DNA from: Rhizobium phaseoli
GTDB taxonomy: Bacteria > Pseudomonadota > Alphaproteobacteria > Rhizobiales > Rhizobiaceae
Length of the DNA stretch: 64,000 bases
Reading direction: 5' to 3'
NCBI RefSeq assembly: GCF_010668805.1
Contig: NZ_WUFT01000010.1
Location: forward strand, 1 to 64,000
Both the position numbers and the translations under genes were made by a program. The notes under the pieces were generated by a model, which saw only the letters and a list, made by a program, of their open reading frames with translations, did not search any database and was not told the origin of the DNA. Shown here one piece after another: positions 52,609 to 61,224 of this stretch (positions within the stretch are counted from its first letter, which is position 1; every line of letters begins with the position of its first letter).

Positions 52609-55600
52609 ATGCGGGGTTATTCCAAGAACATCTGTCGGGCTGGCATGGCGCTGGCGCTTGCGATGCCCGGTTTCGCGCCGTCGGCAATGGCTGAGCCGGT
52701 ACAGCGTGCAACACCGGTCGCCGGGTCGGTCATCGCCCGCAAGACCGGCGAAGAGGTCCGTTTCATCGACGTATCGACTTGGCGTGTCGTCGATATCAAT
52801 CAGGATCTTCTGACCGGCGACGTACTGCGCACCAACGCCAATGGCCAGCTCGCCATCGTCTTTTCCGATCACACCCAGGTTCGCCTCGGCCGCAATTCAT
52901 CGCTGCAGGTCAAGAAAATGGCCGCAAGTGGCGACACGACTCTGGAGCTGCAATCGGGAACGATCTGGGCGCGCGCCGAGCGAGGCGGCCAGGGGCTGAC
53001 GGTCGAAACACCAGCGGCCGCTGCCGCCATCCGCGGCACCGACTGGACCATGACGGTCGAGGGCAACAAGACCTCGATGATCGTGCTGGAAGGCCGCGTG
53101 GCGCTTAGCAACCCGCAGGGTAGCGTCGAGGTGAACGAAGGCGAAGGGGCGGTCGCCACCATCGGCCAGGCACCACGCAAGCTGGTGATCGTCACGCCTG
53201 ACGACCGCGAACAGATGCTGTTCTACCTGAACCTGCGTGATGGATTCGGCCTGATGCCGACCTCTCCGTTGCCGGCAGGCCGCATGGCCGATGAGCGCCG
53301 CCGGCTGCTGGCTTTGCCGGCGGACCGTCGCACCACCGAGGACTGGCTGGAGCTTGCCGAAGTGCAGAGCGCCTTCGACGGCCGGCAGGTCGCCGCAAAG
53401 ACACTTCAGGAGGTTCGCCGGCGCAAGCTGACCACCCTCCAGAAGGCGCGCGTCGACCTGATTGATGCCACGATCGCCGGCTCCGAAAAACGCTATGACG
53501 AAGCCGCAAGGCTGTTTGCGGCGGCACTGCCGCATCTCGATCCGGCCCGCCGGAACATGGCGCAGTATGGCGGCTATTTCGCCCGTTCGCTTGCCGATCC
53601 AGCCCATGTCGAAAAGCCGCCGTCATCAGCGGTCGGCCCCTATGGCGCGATCATGCAAGCCTACACCGCAGGCTTCCTCAAAAATCCCCGCGCCTCCGTC
53701 GACCTGATCAAGGATGCGGAAAAGCGTTTTCCTGATGACCCAACCCTGCCCGCGATCCGCGCTCAGCTGGCGCAGCTGATCGATGACCGCGCTGAGATGC
53801 AGGAGGCGGTGAACCGCGCCCTCTCGCTCGATCCCAATCATCCGATCGCCCTTGCCGCACGCGCCGCCTACAAGGCGAGCTACGAAAGCGATATCGATGG
53901 CGCCCTGGCCGACCTGAACCGCGCCATCGAGCTTGCGCCGGGCGCTTCGGGATCGTTGAACTCGATGGGCCTGCTGCAAAGCGCCCGCGACGCCAATGGC
54001 GAGGCCGAGGCTGCGTTCCTAAAGGCGATCGCCCTCGATCCGCAGGATCCGGTCCCCCACGGCAATCTTGCCATCCTCTATCTCGACCAATCCAGGATGA
54101 AGGACGCCAAGCGCGAAATCGATGCGGCGCTCGCCGCCGATCCCTCCTTTGACATCGCCCTCCTCGCCCGCGGCCGCTATTACCTGCAGACCGGCGAGCG
54201 CGACAAGGCGCTGGAGGACCTGCTGGCCGCCAGCACCGCCAATCCCGCCCATTCGCAATCGCAGCTGATGCTCGCCGCCGCCCATTACGAAAAGGGCGAC
54301 CGCATCCCCTCCGAGCAAGCGGTCGACAATGCCGACAGGCTCGATAAGAACGATCCGGTCATCTCCTCCTTCCGCACCGCCGTCGATATCGACGATTACG
54401 ACGCCGACGGCGCGATCCGCAACGCGCAGGAATTTCTCCGCCGCTCGCGCGCCCGCGGCGGCGACTACAGCGAGCTTGGCGCCAATGAGGACGCCGGCTC
54501 GACGCTGAACAACGCTTTTCGCCTGCAGGGCCTGGATGCCTGGGGCCGCTATTACGGGGACGCGGTCTTCAGTCCCTTCGAAGGCAGCGGCTATATCGAC
54601 CAGTCGATCAAGGGCAGCATCTTCCCTTACGTCAACGCAACGAGCTTCAGCGATGACAATGTCATCCAGAACCGCGGCAACGCATCGAGCTATTCGTCCT
54701 TTATCCAAGGCTTGCTGCTTGATCCGCACATGCTCTCCGGCCGCTCTCGTTCGGCAACGCTGCTGCGCACGCCGTTCATCGAAGGCTCGCTCGGCGGCGG
54801 CATCAACAGCGTCGACGGCCATACAAGGCGCATCGGCGAGGCCGAAATCCAGGGTTTTTCGAACGAGACTATCCCGCTCAGCTTCTTCGGCAACCTGACC
54901 TGGGAAGAACTGGCGCTCGATGGCGACTATCGCGATTTCGGCGGCTTCCAGACCGACAACAAGCTTATCGGCGGCAATGGCTATCTGACGGCAACGGTGA
55001 CGCCCGACGATCGCGTGGTGGCCTATGTCAACCATGCCAAGAACGATGGAACGCTGAACGCACTGACGCAAGGCTCGTCACTGACGGACTTCCTCAACCT
55101 GCTGGGCGCCGGGATTCCAACGGAAGTCTCGTCGGAATACAACTATCGGCGCAATATCACCGAAACCACCAATGCCGGCCTCGGCTGGAGCCATACCTTC
55201 GGCTACGAAAATATATTGAACGGCGCCTTCCTCTATTCGGAAAGCAAATCGCAGACGTCCACCGCCCTTCAGGTCGACGATGCGCCGGTTCTCGGCCTGC
55301 GCGATCCTGACATCATTCCATTTTTGGACGGGACCGAGGATCTGTCTTCAAAAACCTATATCGGCGCGCTCAGCCATTCCATCGGCAGCGGACCGCTGAC
55401 GTGGCGGTACGGCATCGAAGGCGGCTGGATCGATGCCAGCACAACCACCTCTTCTCGCCTGCATGAACTCTTTCCGCGCGTCGTGATCATCCCAGAGACC
55501 ACGACCGGCCCGGACACATTCAGCAACCGCGTCAATATCAGCCGCGCCTACATAGACGTGCTGCACGAGATCACACCCGATCTCAAGGGCGAATACGCTC

Positions 55601-56367
55601 TCTTCGGCACGCATATGGAAGGCGACGGAGTCGACGTCAGCCGTCTGGAACCACGCTTCGGCCTTGCCTGGACACCTGCCCAGAACCATTGGCTGCGCGC
55701 CGCCTTCATGCGCCAGAGCCTCGACACCGGCGTTCCCACTCTCGCCCCGATCGGCATCCTTGGTTTGCAGGCCAACCAATATTCGATCGGCATCGAGGGT
55801 TATGCCGATACGGCCGCACTGCAATGGGATGCCGAATGGACCGACCGGTTTTTCACCTCGGTCGAATACCAGCACCAGGAATTGCATGATTTTTCGATCG
55901 ACCTGCCGCTGATCGCGCTTCCCGCGGCCGACAGCCTGCCGCTGTCCCGCGGCAGCATCGACCGCGCCGCCGTCACCGCCAATATCGCGCTCGGCGCCGG
56001 TTTCGGCCTCTCGGCCACCTACGCCTACATGGAATCGGAGAACAAGGACCCGCTGGAGCCGAACTACGGCGGCTCCCTGCCATTTATCCCGAAGAATTCC
56101 GGCCAGATCGCGCTGACCTGGGTCAACGAGGCCAAGGTCAAGGCAACAGTGGCCGCCAATTATGTCGGCGAGCGCGACGGCGATGACCTCGGCACCAAGC
56201 TTGACGACTATTGGAGCCTCGACGCGCACCTGATCTGGGAACCGCTGGACAAGCGCATCGCACTCGAAGCAGCCGCTTATAACCTGCTCGATGAGGAGTT
56301 CGAGATCACGCCCGGTGTGCCCGGTTGGGGCCGCGCCTTCAAGGGCACCCTCAAAGTCCGCTTCTGA
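52609..56367 (+). CDS. FecR domain - TPR - TonB-receptor-like beta-barrel fusion
   Basis: A 1252-residue exported protein. Residues 1-28 are a Sec signal (AGMALALAMPGFAPSAMA). About 35-190 is a FecR domain (GDVLRTNANGQLAIVFSDHTQVRLG, ELQSGTIWARA, AAIRGTDWTMTVEG). About 250-610 is a TPR array with SLDPNHPIAL, ELAPGASGSL and ALDPQDPVPH-type units. About 640-1252 resembles the C-terminal barrel of TonB-dependent receptors, ending in NLLDEEFEITPGVPGWGRAF and terminal Phe. No TonB plug domain is seen. It overlaps the cyclase ATG by one base. Start 52609 gives a clean signal peptide. Confidence 0.85.
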   Translation: MRGYSKNICRAGMALALAMPGFAPSAMAEPVQRATPVAGSVIARKTGEEVRFIDVSTWRVVDINQDLLTGDVLRTNANGQLAIVFSDHTQVRLGRNSSLQVKKMAASGDTTLELQSGTIWARAERGGQGLTVETPAAAAAIRGTDWTMTVEGNKTSMIVLEGRVALSNPQGSVEVNEGEGAVATIGQAPRKLVIVTPDDREQMLFYLNLRDGFGLMPTSPLPAGRMADERRRLLALPADRRTTEDWLELAEVQSAFDGRQVAAKTLQEVRRRKLTTLQKARVDLIDATIAGSEKRYDEAARLFAAALPHLDPARRNMAQYGGYFARSLADPAHVEKPPSSAVGPYGAIMQAYTAGFLKNPRASVDLIKDAEKRFPDDPTLPAIRAQLAQLIDDRAEMQEAVNRALSLDPNHPIALAARAAYKASYESDIDGALADLNRAIELAPGASGSLNSMGLLQSARDANGEAEAAFLKAIALDPQDPVPHGNLAILYLDQSRMKDAKREIDAALAADPSFDIALLARGRYYLQTGERDKALEDLLAASTANPAHSQSQLMLAAAHYEKGDRIPSEQAVDNADRLDKNDPVISSFRTAVDIDDYDADGAIRNAQEFLRRSRARGGDYSELGANEDAGSTLNNAFRLQGLDAWGRYYGDAVFSPFEGSGYIDQSIKGSIFPYVNATSFSDDNVIQNRGNASSYSSFIQGLLLDPHMLSGRSRSATLLRTPFIEGSLGGGINSVDGHTRRIGEAEIQGFSNETIPLSFFGNLTWEELALDGDYRDFGGFQTDNKLIGGNGYLTATVTPDDRVVAYVNHAKNDGTLNALTQGSSLTDFLNLLGAGIPTEVSSEYNYRRNITETTNAGLGWSHTFGYENILNGAFLYSESKSQTSTALQVDDAPVLGLRDPDIIPFLDGTEDLSSKTYIGALSHSIGSGPLTWRYGIEGGWIDASTTTSSRLHELFPRVVIIPETTTGPDTFSNRVNISRAYIDVLHEITPDLKGEYALFGTHMEGDGVDVSRLEPRFGLAWTPAQNHWLRAAFMRQSLDTGVPTLAPIGILGLQANQYSIGIEGYADTAALQWDAEWTDRFFTSVEYQHQELHDFSIDLPLIALPAADSLPLSRGSIDRAAVTANIALGAGFGLSATYAYMESENKDPLEPNYGGSLPFIPKNSGQIALTWVNEAKVKATVAANYVGERDGDDLGTKLDDYWSLDAHLIWEPLDKRIALEAAAYNLLDEEFEITPGVPGWGRAFKGTLKVRF

Positions 56368-58349
56368 TGCGGGATCAGGATAAGTCTCGGCAGGCTGGGA
56401 CGACCCGCGGGCAAGCCGGAAACCGTCACCTCAGGCTGCTGGCGCTGTCGCTGACCGTATTGATCGCCATCTCGTTGCTGTCACGCCTGCCCGCCTGGTC
56501 GCTGCTGGAACTCAGAAGCTTCGACTATCTCTCGACTGCAGACGATCCACGCCCGCCGCCGGACGGGCCGGTCATCGTTGCGATCGACGAGCCGTCGCTT
56601 GCCGATATCAACGCGCAATGGCCCTGGCCACGCAGCCTGCATGCCGAACTCGTGAGACAGCTGCGCGCCGCCGGCGCCCGTGTCATCGGCCTCGACATCA
56701 TCATGGCCGAACCTTCGAACCCGGATAATGATGCGGCAATCACCGAAGCCGTTGGCACCGACGTCGTGCTCGCCGGCGACGAAACGCTGATCGAGACGCC
56801 ACAGGCTTCGCAGCTGATCCGTGCCACGCCGCTGCCGCAGCTGACGCAAGCGGGCGCTGCGACCGGCATCGCTTCGATCGATCTCAGCGGCGACGGCATC
56901 TTCCGCCGCATTCCGGGCTATGAGGACGGCTTTGCCGCCATGCTGGCGAAGACGTCGGGAACGCCGGCGGAGATCCTGCCGGCCGGCCGGCTCATCCAGT
57001 CCTTCGGCCCGGCCCGCAGCTATCCTACGGTCTCCTACTACCAGGCGCTCGACCCTGAGAATTTGCTGCCGCGGAATTATTTCAAGGGTCGCGTCGTTCT
57101 CGTCGGCCTCAGCCTGCAGAATGCGCCCGCGATCGACAAGGGCGGTGTCGATGCCTTTGCGACGCCCTATACGGTTCACACCGGCAAACTCGTCTCCGGC
57201 GTCGAGATCCAGGCGACGATCTACGACAATATCCGCGCTGGCCTGTCGATCGCGGAAGCCCGCCTGCCCATGGTTGCAGCCTGCATCCTGATATCGGTGC
57301 TGCTTGCCGCCACGACCGTCTGGCGCTCGACGGGATGGCTGACGATCGTCACCAGTGCGGCGGCTCTGCTCGCCTTCGCCGCCGTCAGCTTTGCCGGCAT
57401 CCGACTTGCCCATGTCTTCGTCTCGCCGCTCGGCCCGACCGTCGCCTATATCTCGGTCGTCTTCGGCCAGGCCGCTTTCGATTATGCCGAGGAGCGCCGC
57501 AACAAGCGGCAGATCATCCGCGCCTTCGCCCAATATATCTCCCCCGATCTCGTCAAGCGCCTGTCGAACGATCCCTCGCAGCTGAAGCTCGGCGGCGAGC
57601 GGCGCACGCTCTCCGTGCTGTTCTCCGATGTGCGCGGATTCACCACCATCGCCGAGACGCTGAAGGACGATCCGGAGCAACTGACCGGTCTGATCAACCG
57701 GCTGCTGACGCCGCTCTCCGAGGTAGTGATGGACCATGGCGGTACGATCGACAAATATATGGGCGACTGCATCATGGCCTTCTGGAACGCGCCGCTCGAC
57801 GATCCCGACCATGCCCTCCACGCCGTGCGCGCCGCGCTTGCGATGCAAATGGCGATTTCGCGGCTGAACAACCAGCTGGAGCGGGAGGCGGCCACGCGTG
57901 GCGGCAAGCCGCACGACCTGAGGATGGGCGTCGGCATCAACACCGGCGAATGCATCGTCGGCAATATGGGCTCGACCCGCCGCTTCGACTATTCCTGCCT
58001 CGGCGACAGCGTCAACCTTGCCTCCCGCCTGGAAGGCGCCTCGAAGAATTATGGCGTGGCACTGCTGCTTGGCGAGGAGACCGCAAGACTGGTCGCCGAC
58101 ACTTACACCGTGGTCGAGCTCGACCGGATCATCGTCAAGGGCCGTACCGTGCCGTCGCCGGTCTTCACCGTCCTCTACAAGGCCGATCCGCAGTCCCTCG
58201 CCGCCCACCGGGTGTTCATCGAGGCAAAATATGCCGGCACGCTCGCGCCATCCGACCCCGTCTTCGAGACGCTGGCGGCTGACCTGCCCGAGCTTGCGCC
58301 CTATTACGCGATTGTCAGGGATGAGCTGGTTGGCGACGGCGGGGAATGA
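56367..58349 (+). CDS. CHASE2-domain class III adenylate/guanylate cyclase
   Basis: A 660-residue membrane protein. Helix 1 is at about 22-40, a periplasmic CHASE2 domain at about 48-295 (starting ELRSFDYLSTADD, with VIVAIDEPSL and RVIGLDIIMAEP), and three helices at about 300-365. The class III catalytic domain (about 412-600) has D421, D467, K463, S543, N550 and R554. The base-contacting position that is Asp or Thr in most cyclases is Ser here. ATG 56367 overlaps the upstream TGA (TGATG), so expression is coupled to the FecR-barrel protein, which probably feeds the signal to the CHASE2 domain. Confidence 0.93.
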   Translation: MRDQDKSRQAGTTRGQAGNRHLRLLALSLTVLIAISLLSRLPAWSLLELRSFDYLSTADDPRPPPDGPVIVAIDEPSLADINAQWPWPRSLHAELVRQLRAAGARVIGLDIIMAEPSNPDNDAAITEAVGTDVVLAGDETLIETPQASQLIRATPLPQLTQAGAATGIASIDLSGDGIFRRIPGYEDGFAAMLAKTSGTPAEILPAGRLIQSFGPARSYPTVSYYQALDPENLLPRNYFKGRVVLVGLSLQNAPAIDKGGVDAFATPYTVHTGKLVSGVEIQATIYDNIRAGLSIAEARLPMVAACILISVLLAATTVWRSTGWLTIVTSAAALLAFAAVSFAGIRLAHVFVSPLGPTVAYISVVFGQAAFDYAEERRNKRQIIRAFAQYISPDLVKRLSNDPSQLKLGGERRTLSVLFSDVRGFTTIAETLKDDPEQLTGLINRLLTPLSEVVMDHGGTIDKYMGDCIMAFWNAPLDDPDHALHAVRAALAMQMAISRLNNQLEREAATRGGKPHDLRMGVGINTGECIVGNMGSTRRFDYSCLGDSVNLASRLEGASKNYGVALLLGEETARLVADTYTVVELDRIIVKGRTVPSPVFTVLYKADPQSLAAHRVFIEAKYAGTLAPSDPVFETLAADLPELAPYYAIVRDELVGDGGE

Positions 58350-58389
58350 CGGTCTTGGGCAGCGCTGAAACTTGACGCTTGGCAGCCGA

Positions 58390-59256
58390 TTACTTCCCGA
58401 AGGCGGGCTTGAGCGCGTCCACGACCACGCGCACAGAGGGGACATCCTTGATCTCCGAATGCACGACCAACCACACGTCCCTTGCAAGAGCATGTTCGTC
58501 CGTGATGCGTTGGAGATCGCCGGATTCCGCGACGGCGAAATCCGGGAGCATGACGACGCCGCCACCAAGTCTCGCGGCCGCGGCCTGAAATTCCAGTACG
58601 GATGATCTTACCGCTATTGGCCGGCCAGCGGCCAGCTCAAAAAGACGGACCTGCTGGGGCGAGGCGTTCATGGTTTCGTCATAGCCGATAAAAGTCCATT
58701 CGGATGGCCCAACGGTTTCGAGATATGACTTTGAGGCATAGAGGTCGAAGGTGATCTCGCCCAGCTTGATGATGGAATAGTCGCCATCTTCTGGTCGCGA
58801 CAACCGCACGGCGATGTCCGCCTCCCGTCGATTCAACGACGCGAGCCGTTTCTCGCCGACAAGCGTGATCTGGACGGCTGGATGGTCTCGCCGGATGGCC
58901 ACGATTGGCTGCGCCAGACGTACGCTCGAAAGCGCGGGAGGAGCGCTGATCCTTACATGTCCACGCAATTCACTCGAGCTGCTGCGACCAAGCTGCTCGA
59001 TTGCAGCAGTTTGCGTGGCGATAAGCATTGCATGCCTGGCAACCTGTTCGCCATCGGCGGTTAGAACGACGCGCCGTCCACGACGGTCGATGAGCTTGCG
59101 TCCCAGTCTGGCTTCCAGCGATGCAACACGTCGGCTTATTGTCGCATGTTCAACGCCGAGCTGCTTGGCCCCGCCGAGAAACGTTCCGGACTGTGCGAGC
59201 GCCAAGAAATGCCGCAGGTCGTCCCAATCGATTTGTGTGAATTCTCTCCCAATCAT
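58390..59256 (-). CDS. LysR-family transcriptional regulator
   Basis: A 288-residue LysR protein with a winged helix (IDWDDLRHFLALAQSGTFLGGAKQLGV) and an effector domain containing RREADIAVRLSRP. It is divergent from the quinone-oxidoreductase gene at 59326 (69-base gap), its likely target. The open frame reaches back to 60702, but only the start at 59256 fits the family. It converges with the CHASE2 cyclase gene (40-base gap). Confidence 0.92.
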   Translation of the reverse strand: MIGREFTQIDWDDLRHFLALAQSGTFLGGAKQLGVEHATISRRVASLEARLGRKLIDRRGRRVVLTADGEQVARHAMLIATQTAAIEQLGRSSSSELRGHVRISAPPALSSVRLAQPIVAIRRDHPAVQITLVGEKRLASLNRREADIAVRLSRPEDGDYSIIKLGEITFDLYASKSYLETVGPSEWTFIGYDETMNASPQQVRLFELAAGRPIAVRSSVLEFQAAAARLGGGVVMLPDFAVAESGDLQRITDEHALARDVWLVVHSEIKDVPSVRVVVDALKPAFGK

Positions 59257-59325
59257 TGGGCGATAATAGGGAATTTTTACGCATCTCGCCACCGAGTAGT
59301 TTGTCTGCATCAAGGAGACAAAACG

Positions 59326-60297
59326 ATGACAGATCAGATCATACTGCTGAACTCGCCGGGCGACGTCACTCACTTCCAGGTCGATGATCAACGTGTCGAT
59401 CTCCCTGGGAAAGGCGAGATCCAAATCCGCCACCACGCTATCGGAACCAACTTTCTCGACGTCTATCACCGCAAGGGCATCTACCCTCTGCCCGCATATC
59501 CCGCAGTGATCGGCGTGGAGGCCGCGGGCGTCGTCGAAGCTGTCGGTCCCGGCGTCGACAGCGTCAAAGAGGGCGATCATATCGCCTATGCGGGACCGCC
59601 GGTCGGAGCCTACTGTTCGACGCGGAACATCGCCGCCGACCGTGCAATCACGCTTCCCAAGGTGATTTCGGCCAAAACGGCGGCAAGTTCGCTGCTCAAA
59701 GGCATGACCGCTTACATGCTGTTGACGAAGACCTTCCATGTGCGTGACGGAAGTTCTGTTCTCGTTCATGCGGCCGCCGGTGGACTGGGCAGCATGCTTG
59801 TTCGTTGGGCAAAGTCGCTCAATGCCACGGTGATCGGCACGGTCAGCAGCGCTGAGAAGGCAGCACTGGCCGCCTCCTACGGAGCCGATCATCTGGTGGT
59901 TGGACGGGCAGCGGATATTGTCGCTGAGGTCAAGCGGCTGACGGGCGGAAACGGTGTCGACGTCGCCTTTGACGGAATTGGCGGCGACATGCTTGTTAAA
60001 AGCATCCGCTCGGTCCGACCTTTCGGCATGGCTGTCAGCATCGGCCAGGCCGCCGGTCCAGTTCCACCCGTTCCGGTCGAGGAACTCCGGCCAGGCAAGG
60101 CGCTCTCTCACCCGAGCATCATGGCTTGGTGCGCTGATATCGATAGATATCGTGAGGCCGCTCAAGCGGCAGTGCGGGCAATGGAAACAGGGATCGTCTC
60201 TCAGATCGGCGGCGAATACAGCCTGACAGATGTTGCGACGGCCCATGAAGAACTGGAGTCGGGACGTTCGGCGGGAAGTATCTTGCTGATACCTTAG
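59326..60297 (+). CDS. NADPH:quinone oxidoreductase (zinc-free MDR family)
   Basis: A 323-residue medium-chain reductase of the QorA type. It has the GroES-like start DVTHFQVDDQRVDLPGKGEIQIRHHAIGTNFLDVYHRKG, the NADPH motif AAAGGLGSMLVRWAKSLNA, and no structural or catalytic zinc cysteines. It probably reduces quinones or enones with NADPH. AAGGAG lies upstream of ATG 59326. The divergent LysR fits induction by such a compound. Confidence 0.93.
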   Translation: MTDQIILLNSPGDVTHFQVDDQRVDLPGKGEIQIRHHAIGTNFLDVYHRKGIYPLPAYPAVIGVEAAGVVEAVGPGVDSVKEGDHIAYAGPPVGAYCSTRNIAADRAITLPKVISAKTAASSLLKGMTAYMLLTKTFHVRDGSSVLVHAAAGGLGSMLVRWAKSLNATVIGTVSSAEKAALAASYGADHLVVGRAADIVAEVKRLTGGNGVDVAFDGIGGDMLVKSIRSVRPFGMAVSIGQAAGPVPPVPVEELRPGKALSHPSIMAWCADIDRYREAAQAAVRAMETGIVSQIGGEYSLTDVATAHEELESGRSAGSILLIP

Positions 60298-60365
60298 AGC
60301 GAGCAAAAATGCGCAACGGTTTTGGGCCCGCGCAAACCGGCCAACCCGAACGTCCACGTCAACTC

Positions 60366-60902
60366 CTAAGTCCGGAATTCGTCGAGGGCGTACATATTGG
60401 TCGGTGCGCCGTGCAGCATCACTCCGCGGTCGAAGTGAAAGCCGCATTTCTCCAGAATGCGCTTTGACGCGACATTGATAGGGCGGACCAAACCGATCAC
60501 CCGCTCCGCATGCAGATCGTAGAAGGCAAAGGTCAGTGTTTCCCGGACCAATTCCGTGGCATATCCCTGCCCCCAGCTTTCGGGGTGCAGATGATACGAA
60601 AGATTGAGGCCGCCGAATTCTTGCGAAACGGTCACGCCGCCGAAACCGATCAGCGCGCCGTTCGCTTCGACCGCCCAACGCCCGAACCCATGATCTTTCC
60701 AATGCCCGATATCACGGGCAAGCCGCGCAGTACTTTCTTCGGGCGAGTCCGGCCGCGGCACGGGTCGGTGTGCGACCAGTTCCGGTCGAGAGAAAAGCTC
60801 GGTCAGGAAATGAATATCCGTTGGCGCAGGAGCCCTGAGCGACAATCGCGCTGTATGCCTCACTGTCGGCGAGGCGGCGCCATTGAATTCTTTGTCGAAC
60901 AT
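60366..60902 (-). CDS. GNAT-family acetyltransferase (RimJ/RimL type)
   Basis: A 178-residue acetyltransferase. It has TARLSLRAPAPTDIHFLTELF at the start, YHLHPESWGQGYATELVRETLTFAFYDL at the acetyl-CoA loop and NVASKRILEKCGFHFDRG, all typical of RimL-like GNATs that modify protein N-termini or small amines. It is convergent with the quinone reductase gene. The target is unknown. Confidence 0.9.
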   Translation of the reverse strand: MFDKEFNGAASPTVRHTARLSLRAPAPTDIHFLTELFSRPELVAHRPVPRPDSPEESTARLARDIGHWKDHGFGRWAVEANGALIGFGGVTVSQEFGGLNLSYHLHPESWGQGYATELVRETLTFAFYDLHAERVIGLVRPINVASKRILEKCGFHFDRGVMLHGAPTNMYALDEFRT

Positions 60903-61224
60903 CGTCTACCTCTTCATCGAGGAGGGATATCCTCGGCACTTCTCATCTAGGTGCGGCCAGGACGCAATATCCTCCGCACTTTTCATCTGGACGCTGCATC
61001 CTCCAACGCTCCTCATCGGGAAGTGTGCAGACCAGAGGCCGGAGCCTCGAAGGACACGCCGCAACGCTGCTCCTTGCATCCATCACCGCCCAGAACATCC
61101 GCCTCGCCCTCAGAGGCCGCTTCCAGGCATCTAGGGACGATGGCGAGATTTCTGGGAGACGATCAAGTTCTTTCGCGCTATGAAGAGCCATCATCGATCC
61201 CGCGCAGACCCCGAGGTCACTCTC
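60903..61224. repeat. Dispersed intergenic repeats
   Basis: No gene is supported here. From about 60937 the sequence repeats a CCTC(G/C)GCACTT(C/T)TCATCT motif twice in tandem, and about 60995-61075 (CATCCTCCAACGCTCCTCATC through GAGCCTCGAAGGACACGCCG) is the inverted counterpart of 10501-10575. The final part holds the promoter of the gene at 61225. Confidence 0.65.

Noticed and set aside
51942..58349. A canonical Pycsar system
   Set aside because: The adjacent cyclase is a CHASE2 type, not the short PycC form, so the resemblance is reported only as a candidate effector and not as a known system.
56481..58568. 695-codon open frame antisense to the CHASE2 cyclase
   Set aside because: The cyclase has all catalytic residues; the antisense product is basic and repetitive, as expected for a high-GC shadow.
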